Source: Paractinoplanes maris (lineage in GTDB: Bacteria > Actinomycetota > Actinomycetes > Mycobacteriales > Micromonosporaceae). From it: DNA of 64,000 nucleotides. The position numbers and the translations under genes are program-made. The stretch covers positions 186,001 to 250,000 of the forward strand of contig NZ_JALPVL010000003.1 in assembly GCF_023544465.1 (NCBI RefSeq). Reading direction: 5' to 3'. Shown here one piece after another: positions 9,013 through 17,227 of this stretch (the stretch's first letter is position 1; each line of letters opens with the position of its first letter). The notes under the pieces are model-generated. The model saw nothing but the letters and a program-made list of their open reading frames with translations. It was not told the DNA's origin and made no database searches.

Positions 9013-10517
9013 TGATGCGCGTGCGGCTCCGTGAAGAGGGCGGCTCGATGCCGATGGCGATGCTCGTGGTCACCGTCGTGCTGTCACTGTCGGCGCTGAT
9101 GGTCCCGCTGGTCCTGCGCCAGATCAAGTCGACCCAGAACCTCGCCCAGCGCAACACCGCGCTCAATGCCGCCCAGGCCGGCATGGACGTGATGATGGCC
9201 CGCGTCCGGGCCGCCGCCGACCAGGACACCCAGAGCGGCTATCTGGAGAACCTGCCGCCGTGCACACTCACCGGGGACGCCGGGGTCGGCTCGATCAACG
9301 ACCGGCTGACGTACACGGTGACCCTCACATACCGCGACCAGGACGGCCTCGACATCCCGTGCCCGGTCTCCGATGTGCCGACCACCGCGATCGTCACCTC
9401 GGTCGGGGTCGGCGGCCCGACCGAGCGGACCCTGACCGCCACCTACGTCTTCTCCACCAGCAACACCAACATCCCCGGCGGTCAGATCCGGATCGCCAGT
9501 TCCAGCCTCGGCAACCAGTGCATGGACTCCGGGTCGAGCAAGGCTCCCAAGGCCGACAGCCCGGTCCAGATGGCCCCCTGCGACGGCAGCAGCCGCCAGC
9601 AGTTCGGCTACACGGCGGACCTGTATCTCAAGCTGATCAACTCGGAGTCCTCGGACGCGTCGTCGGGCATGTGCCTGTGGGCCAGCGATGCCCGCAAGGC
9701 CGGCACCGCCCTGGTCTTCCGGGCCTGCCCGGCGGTCCGAACCACCACCTTCCAGTGGGCTCTGGACGGCACCTCGCAGTTCCACTCCACCACCACGGCC
9801 AGCAAGTCGGACAGCGGTTCCTGCGTCAACGTGGCGGCCCCCGGCTCGACGACGAACCGCAGCGTGGTCCTCGGCACCTGCTCCAGCAAGGACACCACGA
9901 CCATCTGGCGTTCGGCGACCGGCGTCGGCGCGGGCATGGCCGGCGACAGCACCAACCAGCTGGTCAACTACGCCCAGTTCAGCCGGTGCCTCGACGTCAC
10001 CAACAAGTCGATGGGCTCGTTGTACATGATCGCCTGGTTCTGCAAGCAGGACCCCGGTGGCGTCGTCGACTTCAACCAGCAGTGGGTCCACCCGACACCG
10101 GTCATCCCGAACATCACCGCGACCGGGCCGATCATCGTCAACAACAGCACCCCCACCAGCAACAGCAAGAACGGCGCGGCCGGCAGCAACTACTGCCTCA
10201 AGTCGCCCGGCATCGTCACGTCGACGTCCTGGGTGACGGTCGTGAGCTGCCCGACCGTCGCGGTCCAGGCCCAGCAGAACCTGACGTGGACCGTCTACCA
10301 CGACACCGGCGACTACGGCACGAGCTACCGGATCAAGGACTACAAGGGCTACTGCCTAGCCCCCACCAACCAGGCCAGCGGCGTCGCCAACGACTTCCAC
10401 AGCGACGGCACCAGCAAGGTCAAGGTCTCGGTCTGCAACACGTCCGAGCTGCAGAAGTGGAACGCGCCGGCCAACATCAGCCAGCCGACGCCCCTGACCG
10501 ACCTCGACGAGAAGTAG
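9012..10517 (+). CDS. PilX-like pilus protein with C-terminal ricin-type beta-trefoil
   Basis: A 501-residue protein. Residues 1-40 have a PilX_N-like start: a charged MRVRLREEGG, one hydrophobic helix (MAMLVVTVVLSLSALMVPLVL), then QRNTALNAAQAGMD. It lacks the GFTLIE cleavage motif. From about residue 150 on the sequence is rich in Cys, Trp and Asn, with ricin-lectin features: repeated CLxx and QxW-like motifs (QQFGY, FQWAL, TIWRS, RCLDV, QQWVH, YCLKS, LTWTV, YCLAP, LQKWN). This suggests two trefoil-like carbohydrate-binding units. Third gene of the pseudopilin operon; a sugar-binding tip is my inference. The ATGATG start gives two possible Met. Confidence 0.82.
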   Translation: MMRVRLREEGGSMPMAMLVVTVVLSLSALMVPLVLRQIKSTQNLAQRNTALNAAQAGMDVMMARVRAAADQDTQSGYLENLPPCTLTGDAGVGSINDRLTYTVTLTYRDQDGLDIPCPVSDVPTTAIVTSVGVGGPTERTLTATYVFSTSNTNIPGGQIRIASSSLGNQCMDSGSSKAPKADSPVQMAPCDGSSRQQFGYTADLYLKLINSESSDASSGMCLWASDARKAGTALVFRACPAVRTTTFQWALDGTSQFHSTTTASKSDSGSCVNVAAPGSTTNRSVVLGTCSSKDTTTIWRSATGVGAGMAGDSTNQLVNYAQFSRCLDVTNKSMGSLYMIAWFCKQDPGGVVDFNQQWVHPTPVIPNITATGPIIVNNSTPTSNSKNGAAGSNYCLKSPGIVTSTSWVTVVSCPTVAVQAQQNLTWTVYHDTGDYGTSYRIKDYKGYCLAPTNQASGVANDFHSDGTSKVKVSVCNTSELQKWNAPANISQPTPLTDLDEK

Positions 10518-10620
10518 GCCCGGCGCCAGGCTCGGCGCGCAGCGGCCCGTGCTCCGATCGCGGAAGATCACGTCCGATCCCCGCCAGACAAGGGATCCGG
10601 CCTGGCGCAGGCTCTCTGTC

Positions 10621-11364
10621 ATGAACAACGCACTCGAGGGCAAGGTGGCGCTGGTAACCGGCGGAGGCCGTGGCATCGGCGCCGCCGTGGCCCTACGTCT
10701 GGCCGAGGAAGGCGCCGATGTGGCGCTGACGTTCCACCAGAATCAGCAGCGCGCCGAGGAGACGGCGGATCAGATCAAGGCCGCCGGGCGGCGGGCGATC
10801 GTCGTTCAGGCGGACAGCGCCGACGCGGCCGCGGTCCTCGCCGCGGTCGACCGGGCCGCCGGCGAACTCGGCCGGTTGGACATCCTGGTCAACAATGCCG
10901 GCGCCTTCCTGCTCGGACCGATCGAGGACCTGAGCCCGCAGGACTTCGAGCACACCGTCGCGGTCAACATCCGGGCGCCGTTCGTCGCCTCACAGGCCGC
11001 GGTGCGCCACATGTCGGCCGGTGGGCGGATCATCAATATCGGCAGCAACGTGGCCGAGCGAGCGGTCTTCCCCGGCTTCTCCCTGTACGCGCTGAGCAAG
11101 ACCGCCCTGACCGGCCTGACCAAGGCGCTCGGACGGGAGCTCGGCGCCCGGGCCATCACCGTGAATCTGGTGAACCCGGGTCCCACGGACACCGAGTTGA
11201 ACCCGGCCGACGGCCCGAACGCCGCCCCGATCACCGGGTTCACCGCGCTCGGCCATTTCGCGGCACCAGCCGACATAGCCGCCGCGGTGACGTTCCTGGC
11301 CGGCCCCGGCGCCCGTTACATCACCGGCGCCACAGTCAACGTCGACGGCGGCTTCACCATCTGA
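10621..11364 (+). CDS. Short-chain dehydrogenase/reductase
   Basis: A 247-residue classical SDR. The NAD(P)-binding motif is TGGGRGIG near residue 13, then NNAGAF, a catalytic Ser in NIGSNVAE, and YALSK with catalytic Tyr and Lys. It ends in the usual GATVNVDGGF. An Asn/Ser/Tyr/Lys set is therefore complete and the enzyme should be active as a ketone reductase or alcohol dehydrogenase of unknown substrate. The closest theme is the FabG-like 3-oxoacyl reductase group. The frame is open upstream to 10549, but MNNALEGKVALVTG is the standard start. It converges on the 11376 gene with an 11-base gap. Confidence 0.92.
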   Translation: MNNALEGKVALVTGGGRGIGAAVALRLAEEGADVALTFHQNQQRAEETADQIKAAGRRAIVVQADSADAAAVLAAVDRAAGELGRLDILVNNAGAFLLGPIEDLSPQDFEHTVAVNIRAPFVASQAAVRHMSAGGRIINIGSNVAERAVFPGFSLYALSKTALTGLTKALGRELGARAITVNLVNPGPTDTELNPADGPNAAPITGFTALGHFAAPADIAAAVTFLAGPGARYITGATVNVDGGFTI

Positions 11365-11375
11365 TCGAAGCCGGG

Positions 11376-12464
11376 CTATCCGGTGAAGCGGGACCAGGTG
11401 AACCCGGGGCCGCGTAATCCTCGAAGTGCCGACCGGTGCCGGGCTCCGACGTGCACCTCGACCTCGTCGCCGTCGACCGCGACCACGGCGAGAAAGCCGT
11501 CAGCGCCGACGTAGTGGAAGGTCTGGTCCGTCGGCCAGCGGGCCGGTCGCAACGACACCCGGCGCAACCGGCCGACGAACTTCCGCGCCCCGGCCCGGTC
11601 CAGATGAGCGAACCCGCCGTACGGGGCCGCGTAAGCCTGCTCGGTGAGGACGACCTGCAGCAGGAAGGCGCTCAGGCGTTCCCGTTCCGGGATCAGATCA
11701 TCGGCACGGCCGGAGTACCAGACGCGGGGGTCGTCCCCGACGGAGTCCATGAGAAGCGAGAACCCTCCCTGACCCTCCGTTCCGAACTCCACCAGGCCGG
11801 TTTCCGGGTCTGGTCGCAGCGCACCGGGAAGGTGGATGTGGTTCTGGCGGCCGAGGACCTCCGGCCGGCCCGCAGCCGCACGGTACAGCTCCCTCAATGC
11901 CGCGGGCACCGCAACCGGCGCGGCCTCGACGCCGGTGGTGATCTGCGGGACATCGGCGAACCAGGTATCGACGAATGCCCGCAGCGCCCCGGCCGGATCC
12001 GCCGGCACCAGATCGAGCCAGGTCAGGCTGGGTGCGGGCGAGCCGGCAGTCGGACGGACCTGGTCCAGCAACGGGAACGGCATCCGCTCACGCAGCGACA
12101 GGCGGGCCCGGGTCAGCCGGGCCGGGGCTGTCGCGTGCGTGCGGGTGGATCCCCGCATGCCCACGTGCAGCGGGCCGAGCGCCACACACCCATGGGCGAG
12201 GCGGGCGAACCCCCATACGACAAACCCCTGGGCCGGCCCCGCATCGAACCAGTTTTCGACGACCTCGGGAAACGGCGCGTGCAGGGCCACCGTCTCGAAA
12301 TCCGATACCCCCGTGTCATCCGGCCGGTCGCCGGGCTCGATCACCAGGACCAGATCGGTGGACCCCACCGCGTACGTGACCGCGGGCGTACGCACCACGA
12401 TGGCGTCCGCGCCGGCCCGCGCGAGTGCGGACTCCTCGGTGACAACCGCCCACGGATCGGCCAT
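11376..12464 (-). CDS. Uncharacterised protein, possibly SUKH/SMI1-KNR4-like
   Basis: A 362-residue soluble protein I do not recognise with confidence. There is no signal peptide or membrane segment. A middle stretch (ALRELYRAAAGRPEVL then DPETGLVEFGTEGQGGF and WYSGRADD) resembles the SMI1/KNR4 (SUKH) fold, whose members are often toxin immunity or binding proteins, but no toxin gene is adjacent. The C-terminal 100 residues (LTEQAYAAPYGGFAHLD onward) look like a separate small domain. It lies four bases after the ltrA-like gene on the same strand, so the two may be co-transcribed. Codon bias supports it as a real gene. Confidence 0.7.
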   Translation of the reverse strand: MADPWAVVTEESALARAGADAIVVRTPAVTYAVGSTDLVLVIEPGDRPDDTGVSDFETVALHAPFPEVVENWFDAGPAQGFVVWGFARLAHGCVALGPLHVGMRGSTRTHATAPARLTRARLSLRERMPFPLLDQVRPTAGSPAPSLTWLDLVPADPAGALRAFVDTWFADVPQITTGVEAAPVAVPAALRELYRAAAGRPEVLGRQNHIHLPGALRPDPETGLVEFGTEGQGGFSLLMDSVGDDPRVWYSGRADDLIPERERLSAFLLQVVLTEQAYAAPYGGFAHLDRAGARKFVGRLRRVSLRPARWPTDQTFHYVGADGFLAVVAVDGDEVEVHVGARHRSALRGLRGPGFTWSRFTG

Positions 12465-12468
12465 CGGG

Positions 12469-13668
12469 TCACCTTAGTGGGCTGGAATCACGTGCTCTTC
12501 TCTTCCCTTGATCGGTCTTCGGTTCCTGCCAGACCAGGACGACGACCACAACGGCCAGGAAGACGGTGGCGAGCGCGACCGGAACGGGAAAGAGCGGGTC
12601 GATGAGGACGAACGCCGCTCCGGCCGGGACCACGACATTGACGATGCGATTGGCTTCCGGGCGGATGGCGAGCAACCACACACCGAGGATGAAGACGGCG
12701 ATGGGAACGGTGTAGGCGAAGGAGGCGCCGGGTGGGTGCAGTTCGCTCCGGCCGGTGATGACGTCGATCTCGACTTCGATTCCGGCGGAGAGGGCACCGG
12801 CGGCGGCGAAGACGAAATAGTGACCGTAACCGTAGGTGAGAGCTCTTCCCAGCCCGTCGGTCGCGGCCCGATGCGGTATCCAGAAATAGATCCACCACAG
12901 CGCCGCGGTGACGGTCAGGGTGAGCGCGGCGATCGCGATGAGCGGACCGAGGGAATCTGCTTCGTGCAGGGCTTCGATGATGGCGTTCGCGGAGGCGAGC
13001 AAGCTCTCGCCCAGCACGATGAGGGTGAAGAGTCCGTGTCGCTCGGCCAGGTGGTGCGGGTGCCAGCGGGTGCCACCACGACGCTCGGCGACGACCGGCA
13101 CGGCGAGCTCAGCGGCTATGAGGACTATCAGCGTGAAGGGCAGGGCGGCGGCCGGCAGCACCAGGCCGGCCAGCCAGAGAGCCTGAACGACCGTGACGCC
13201 TGCCGCGTAGGTGACGGCGACGCGGCGGGTGCTGCCGGGCGGCCGTGCGGCGCGCAACCACTGCGCGACGACCGCCAGCCGCATGAGCACGTACCCGAGG
13301 ACGATGACGGAGAAGTCGTGCTCCTCGAAGGCGGCTTCGATGCCGGACGCGAGGATGAGGACGCCACCCATCTGCACGAAGGTGATCAGCCGGTAGAGCC
13401 AGTCGCCGGTGTCGAACGAGGTGGCGAACCAGGTGAAGTTCACCCAGGCCCACCAGATCCCGAAGAACACGACGGCGTAGACGAGCACGCCGTTGAGGAC
13501 ATGCGCCTCGGTGAGCTGATGGTGGAGCTGAACCGAAGCGGTGCTGACCGCGACGACGAACACCAGGTCGAAGAACAGCTCGAGGTTCGACGCCGTCCGA
13601 CCGGGCTCCCCCGGGTCACGGGGCCGCATGGGCACGAGCCGGAAGCGAGGTGCGGATGGTGCCGTCAT
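12469..13668 (-). CDS. ltrA: Low temperature requirement protein A (LtrA) family membrane protein
   Basis: A 399-residue polytopic membrane protein with about ten hydrophobic segments. The family signature sits near the N-terminus: ASNLELFFDLVFVVAVS, and later WAWVNFTWFATSFDTGDW. The motif HHLAERHGLFTLIVLGES is also typical. LtrA was named in Listeria for growth at low temperature; its transport or enzymatic role is still unclear. The stop is followed after four bases by the start of the uncharacterised 362-residue protein. Upstream, two copies of an 11-base motif CGCCAGGCGAC (13725 and 13773, 48 bases apart) may be part of the promoter region. Confidence 0.92.
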   Translation of the reverse strand: MTAPSAPRFRLVPMRPRDPGEPGRTASNLELFFDLVFVVAVSTASVQLHHQLTEAHVLNGVLVYAVVFFGIWWAWVNFTWFATSFDTGDWLYRLITFVQMGGVLILASGIEAAFEEHDFSVIVLGYVLMRLAVVAQWLRAARPPGSTRRVAVTYAAGVTVVQALWLAGLVLPAAALPFTLIVLIAAELAVPVVAERRGGTRWHPHHLAERHGLFTLIVLGESLLASANAIIEALHEADSLGPLIAIAALTLTVTAALWWIYFWIPHRAATDGLGRALTYGYGHYFVFAAAGALSAGIEVEIDVITGRSELHPPGASFAYTVPIAVFILGVWLLAIRPEANRIVNVVVPAGAAFVLIDPLFPVPVALATVFLAVVVVVLVWQEPKTDQGKRRARDSSPLR

Positions 13669-13831
13669 GTGTCCTTACCCTGAGGTCGCTGAGTGCCCGG
13701 AGGGTCGACGCCGGCAGGCGCAACCGCCAGGCGACGAAAACATGTGTTCCCACCACAGGGTCAACATGAGCTCGCCAGGCGACTGGCAACAAACGCCGTC
13801 GACATCCGAGCCACCCGAGATCGTCGGCGTC

Positions 13832-14305
13832 TCACATCGTCAGGGGGCCGCCCTCGACGCCGTAGAACCAGTGGTGGCCGGCGTCCGGCACAGGGGGCAG
13901 GTCGTCGTGGATCAGGTGGTTCATCGCTTCGGCCAGGTCGGCGACCACCGCGCCGTCGACGTACTCCTCGAAGCGCAGGGCGAACGGCTCGTTGCCGGCC
14001 ACATACCTGGTCTCGGCCTCGGTCCGGGTCAGGATGCCGCGCTCGCGCAGACGGCGGCCGGCCTCGGCGATCATCCGATGGACGAAGTCGCGCTGCGGCG
14101 GTGACCACCGGTCGTCGTCGAGGGCCAGGGTCCATGACGCGCCGACCTGAGCGTGGGCGCGCAGACTTTCGAGCACTTCGCCGACACCCTCGGGCTGCGA
14201 CATCCCGGCGGCCCCGTCGATCGCTTCCAGGATGAGAATGCCGAAGCTGACGTCGTAAGCCCAGAGGAAGCGATCTCCGAAGCTGACCGGAACAGTCTTG
14301 CTCAT
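13832..14305 (-). CDS. Uncharacterised 157-residue protein
   Basis: A small soluble acidic protein with no domain I recognise. The N-terminus (SFGDRFLWAYDVSFGILILEAIDGAAG) is hydrophobic but is interrupted by charges, so it is probably buried rather than a membrane helix. The region around HRMIAEAGRRLRERG looks helical. It is seven bases downstream of a VOC-family gene on the same strand, so the two form a likely operon. The ATG at 14305 is chosen over an upstream in-frame GTG (14320) because the latter would overlap the VOC stop. No function is proposed. Confidence 0.68.
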   Translation of the reverse strand: MSKTVPVSFGDRFLWAYDVSFGILILEAIDGAAGMSQPEGVGEVLESLRAHAQVGASWTLALDDDRWSPPQRDFVHRMIAEAGRRLRERGILTRTEAETRYVAGNEPFALRFEEYVDGAVVADLAEAMNHLIHDDLPPVPDAGHHWFYGVEGGPLTM

Positions 14306-14312
14306 GCCTGGA

Positions 14313-14711
14313 TCACGCACCCGACCGGCCGAGGAGGTCCCAGCGGTTTCCGGCTATGTCGAGGAAGACCGCGACCCGGCCGTAGGGCTCGGTACGCGGG
14401 GCCCGGACGAACGTGACACCGGCGTCGGTCATGCGCCGGTACGAGGCGTCGAAGTCGTCGACGTGGAGGAAGAATCCGACCCGGCCGGCGGCCTGATCGC
14501 CGATGGCCGCTTCCTGGTGTTCTCCGTCGGCGCGGGCCAGGAGAAGGCCGGTCTGCGCGCCGGGCGGGCGCACCACCACCCACCGCTTCGGCCGTCCGTC
14601 GTTGGTCAGCGACGGCGAGTCCTCCACCAGGTCGAAGCCGAGCACGTCGGTGAAGAAGGCGATCGCCGGGTCGTAGTCCTCGACGATCACCGCCACCAAG
14701 TCGATTCGCAT
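14313..14711 (-). CDS. VOC (glyoxalase/bleomycin-resistance) family protein
   Basis: A 132-residue single-domain member of the vicinal oxygen chelate superfamily: two beta-alpha-beta-beta-beta modules, the first from RIDLVAVIVEDYDPAIAFF, the second from RVGFFLHVDDFDASYRRM, closing with VAVFLDIAGNRWDLLG. Members include lyases, isomerases and antibiotic-binding proteins; here the metal ligands are incomplete, so a binding or resistance role is as likely as catalysis. An in-frame ATG nine bases upstream (14720) is an alternative start. It lies next to the uncharacterised 157-residue gene. Confidence 0.87.
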   Translation of the reverse strand: MRIDLVAVIVEDYDPAIAFFTDVLGFDLVEDSPSLTNDGRPKRWVVVRPPGAQTGLLLARADGEHQEAAIGDQAAGRVGFFLHVDDFDASYRRMTDAGVTFVRAPRTEPYGRVAVFLDIAGNRWDLLGRSGA

Positions 14712-14740
14712 CCCCGGCATCGTACGGACGCGGGCCCCGG

Positions 14741-16258
14741 TCAGCGGGTCGCGTGGGTCATCTCGGGGGCGTGGCGCAGCCAGGTGCCCTTGCCCCGACG
14801 TTTCGCGGTGTACATGGCCAGGTCGGCGTCTCGCAGCAGCGTGCTCACGTCGGCGCCGGGGGTGGCTGTGGCCACGCCGATGCTGGCCGCGGCCCGCACC
14901 GGGACGCCGTCGATCAGTTCGGGCACGGTCAGGGCGGCCAGGATGCGCTCGGCCGTGTGCGAGGCCTCGGTGGCCGGGCAGTCCGGCAGCAGCACCGCGA
15001 ACTCGTCGCCGCCCAGGCGGGCCGGGACGTCGGCGGCGCGGATGGCGCCTCGCAGGCGGTCGGCCACGGCCATCAGCAGCGTGTCGCCGGCCGCGTGGCC
15101 CATCGTGTCGTTGACGGACTTGAAGCCGTCCAGGTCGACCAGCAGCACCGACACCCGGGCGCCGGGCGCGGCCAGCGCCTGGGCGACCTGGTCGTGGAAG
15201 TGGGTGCGGTTGGCCAGGCCGGTCAGGCCGTCGAAGTGGGCCTGGTGCCGCAGCCGGATCTCGTGCTCGCGCAGGCGATCGATGAGCGCGCTGTTGTCGT
15301 GGAACGCCACCAGCTGCCGCACGGCGACGAGAGCGCAGATCAGCACCAGCCCGGCCACCACCCCCCACAGCCGGGTGGTCACGCCGGCCGGCAGCACCAC
15401 GATCAGCGCGCCGAAGGCGACCACCATGGCCCCGTACGGCAAAAGGCTGTAGGGCTTGCGGCGGCGCTGGCCGAAGGCGGTGGTGCGGTCCCGGCCGGCC
15501 AGGAAGAGCTGGATGCGCGGACCGATATTGATCAGCAGGGTCGGCAGGAAGCGGACGAGGTAGACCACCGCGGGCACCGCGACGGCCGAGCCGGGTGCGA
15601 GCACCAGGCCGATGCTCATCACCACGGCCGAGCACACCATCGGGATGGCGGCCGCCCTGTGCATCGGCGCGTTGCCGCTGAGGATCATCTTGACCGCGGC
15701 GAAGGCGGCCGTGATGCTCACCCCGGTCGCGGCGATGACGGCCAACAGGTGCGGGCGGGAGTAGGTGCCGGGCGTCGCCAGCAGGCACCACGCGACCACG
15801 CCGCCGGCGGCCAGGACGGTCGCCGAGTCGAGCCAGAAGCCGAGGCGCTCGCGACCCGATCTCGTCGGGTGCGGGTGGGCCAGCATCGCCACGACCACCG
15901 CGGTCAGCCCGATGCCGAAGCAGACCGTCTGCACCGCGCCGCCGGTGGTCGTCCAGGTCCCCGGGGTGAAGGACACGATGCTCTGCCAGGTGTCGCCGAC
16001 CACGAACAGGCCGCCGACCGCCATCAGGACCAGCCAGAACCGCCGGATCGGACCGGTCGCCAGCCGGGCCACCCGCCACGAGCAGATCGCCAGCATCAGG
16101 TCCATCGGCGGCTGGAACGCCCAGAACACCCTCACCTGCCAGACCGGGTGCCCGTCGAGCGCGAAGAACAGGATCGTCGCGAGGGCCGTCCAGCCCAGGA
16201 ACGCGAGCAGGAGGGGGTCGCGACGCAGCCTGGCTCCGGCGGTCACGGGTTCGGCCAC
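14741..16258 (-). CDS. Membrane diguanylate cyclase (MASE-like sensor plus GGDEF)
   Basis: A 505-residue protein. The first 310 residues hold about nine membrane helices, forming an integral sensor. The GGDEF domain follows (DGLTGLANRTHFHDQV to the C-terminus). RLGGDEFAVLLPDC carries an intact active site, and RAAD five residues upstream gives an I-site, so product inhibition is expected. The start of the domain (VDLDGFKSVNDTMGHAAGD) is complete. It makes cyclic-di-GMP at the membrane in answer to an unknown signal. A long hairpin lies just upstream of the start codon. Confidence 0.93.
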   Translation of the reverse strand: MAEPVTAGARLRRDPLLLAFLGWTALATILFFALDGHPVWQVRVFWAFQPPMDLMLAICSWRVARLATGPIRRFWLVLMAVGGLFVVGDTWQSIVSFTPGTWTTTGGAVQTVCFGIGLTAVVVAMLAHPHPTRSGRERLGFWLDSATVLAAGGVVAWCLLATPGTYSRPHLLAVIAATGVSITAAFAAVKMILSGNAPMHRAAAIPMVCSAVVMSIGLVLAPGSAVAVPAVVYLVRFLPTLLINIGPRIQLFLAGRDRTTAFGQRRRKPYSLLPYGAMVVAFGALIVVLPAGVTTRLWGVVAGLVLICALVAVRQLVAFHDNSALIDRLREHEIRLRHQAHFDGLTGLANRTHFHDQVAQALAAPGARVSVLLVDLDGFKSVNDTMGHAAGDTLLMAVADRLRGAIRAADVPARLGGDEFAVLLPDCPATEASHTAERILAALTVPELIDGVPVRAAASIGVATATPGADVSTLLRDADLAMYTAKRRGKGTWLRHAPEMTHATR

Positions 16259-16274
16259 GCGGGCCTCCCCTCCG

Positions 16275-16325
16275 GTCGATACGGGCCAGGGCGGCCCCTG
16301 GTGCTCCGTATCGACTGCGCGGTCG
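16275..16325 (-). promoter_or_regulatory. Long hairpin in the 5' leader of the diguanylate cyclase gene
   Basis: A perfect 10-base inverted repeat (GTCGATACGG and CCGTATCGAC) encloses an inner CCAGG/CCTGG stem. It ends 16 bases before the start codon of the GGDEF gene and lies about 150 bases past the stop of the upstream minus-strand membrane genes. It could be a terminator for those genes, an attenuator, or a structured leader. No T-tract follows. It does not match the cyclic-di-GMP riboswitch as far as I can judge. Confidence 0.5.
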
Positions 16326-16405
16326 CGGCCTTGAGGAATCGGCCGCGCCGGCGACGCGGGTCACGCCGGGTCGGCCCGGGATGGAGTACGAGCCATGACC
16401 GCGCC

Positions 16406-16420
16406 GCACCGAAGCGGTGC
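16406..16420 (-). terminator. Small hairpin after the DUF3817-like gene
   Basis: GCACCG and CGGTGC form a perfect 6-base stem around a 3-base loop, 54 bases after the stop of the DUF3817-like gene. There is no T-run, which is common for actinobacterial terminators. The call is weak because GC-rich hairpins are frequent here. Confidence 0.3.
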
Positions 16421-16473
16421 CCCCGATCCGCGCCCTACCGCCGCGAACGACTCCACCCGCCGGTCGCGTTGCC

Positions 16474-16722
16474 TCACCCGCGTCGAACGGCCCGCAGCGC
16501 CAGCAACCCACCGATCCCCGGCACCACCGCCAGCAGCCGCGGCCGCACCCGCCCGGTCGCCGCCACGGCCGCCCCGATCACCACCAGATAGGCGCATCCG
16601 TGCAGCGGCCCCAGCAGTGTGGCCACCCACGGCACGTGCACGGTGGCGAGATTCCCCAGCAGCACCAGCAGCGAGATCAGCTCGACCCGGGCCGCCACCC
16701 GCAGCATCAGCATCGCGCTCAC
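16474..16722 (-). CDS. DUF3817-like small integral membrane protein
   Basis: An 82-residue protein with two to three membrane helices. The start of the domain (RVAARVELISLLVLLGNL) and the LLGPLHGCAYLVVIG segment match the DUF3817 pattern. No function is known for the family. The chosen GTG start overlaps the previous stop by four bases (GTGA); an ATG nine bases downstream (16713) is also possible. It is the second gene of a two-gene membrane-protein operon with the DUF2269-like gene. Confidence 0.75.
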   Translation of the reverse strand: MSAMLMLRVAARVELISLLVLLGNLATVHVPWVATLLGPLHGCAYLVVIGAAVAATGRVRPRLLAVVPGIGGLLALRAVRRG

Positions 16723-17141
16723 GCCCCCGTCGTCGATCCCGGCCGGACGATCATCAGCACGACGACCGTGGCCCACAGCAGGTTGAACACGCCCGACACC
16801 ATGCCGAGCCGTCCGGCGTCCGCGGTGTCCCGCGACCACATCGCCGAGGCCTGCGCCGGCAGGATCGCGAACGCCAGGACCACTCCGGCCAGGACGGTCA
16901 GCACGATCGAGACAAGCAGCCAGGCGTCGGTCAGCACACCCAGCGACGCGCCGGTGGCCAGCCCGAGCACGGGAACGGCCAGGCCGGCCACCGCGTAGAC
17001 CCGGCTGATCCGGTGCAGGGTCCGCATCTGGTCGAGGTCGCCGCGCCGGACGGCGGCCGGGAACATGCTGGCCGCGACGGTCACCGGGCCGATGGCCACG
17101 ATCGCCGCCAGGACATGCAGGGAGAGAAGCACTTTTGTCAC
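16719..17141 (-). CDS. DUF2269-like integral membrane protein
   Basis: A 140-residue protein with four membrane helices, beginning TKVLLSLHVLAAIVAIGPV and ending shortly after a fourth helix (FNLLWATVVVLMIV). The LHVLAAIVAIG start and the RTLHRISRVYAVAGLAVPVLG stretch are typical of DUF2269 proteins of unknown role. The start is uncertain: GTG at 17141 sits eight bases after a TACGGT box, which suits leaderless translation, while another in-frame GTG at 17147 is possible. It is divergent from the GlxA-type regulator, whose target it may be. Confidence 0.72.
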   Translation of the reverse strand: MTKVLLSLHVLAAIVAIGPVTVAASMFPAAVRRGDLDQMRTLHRISRVYAVAGLAVPVLGLATGASLGVLTDAWLLVSIVLTVLAGVVLAFAILPAQASAMWSRDTADAGRLGMVSGVFNLLWATVVVLMIVRPGSTTGA

Positions 17142-17178
17142 GGTCACCGACCGTATGGGCGGGCCCGATGATCCGGAA

Positions 17179-17220
17179 GTGGCTCGAATGCCACAGTGCA
17201 ACGGATTCTCGCCATAGACT
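17179..17220 (+). promoter_or_regulatory. Putative promoter and inverted-repeat operator of the GlxA-type regulator
   Basis: TAGACT (17215-17220) sits seven bases before the ATG, fitting an actinobacterial -10 box for leaderless mRNA. An inverted repeat GTGGC-N6-GCCAC (17179-17194) lies just upstream, near the expected -35 position. It is shared with the divergent DUF2269-like gene, so one bound regulator could control both. Prediction from sequence only. Confidence 0.45.
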
Positions 17221-17227
17221 CACCGGC

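Noticed and set aside
13725-13783. Direct repeat CGCCAGGCGAC x2 upstream of ltrA as an iteron or att site
   Set aside because: Only two short copies, no integrase or replication gene; kept only as a note in the ltrA entry.
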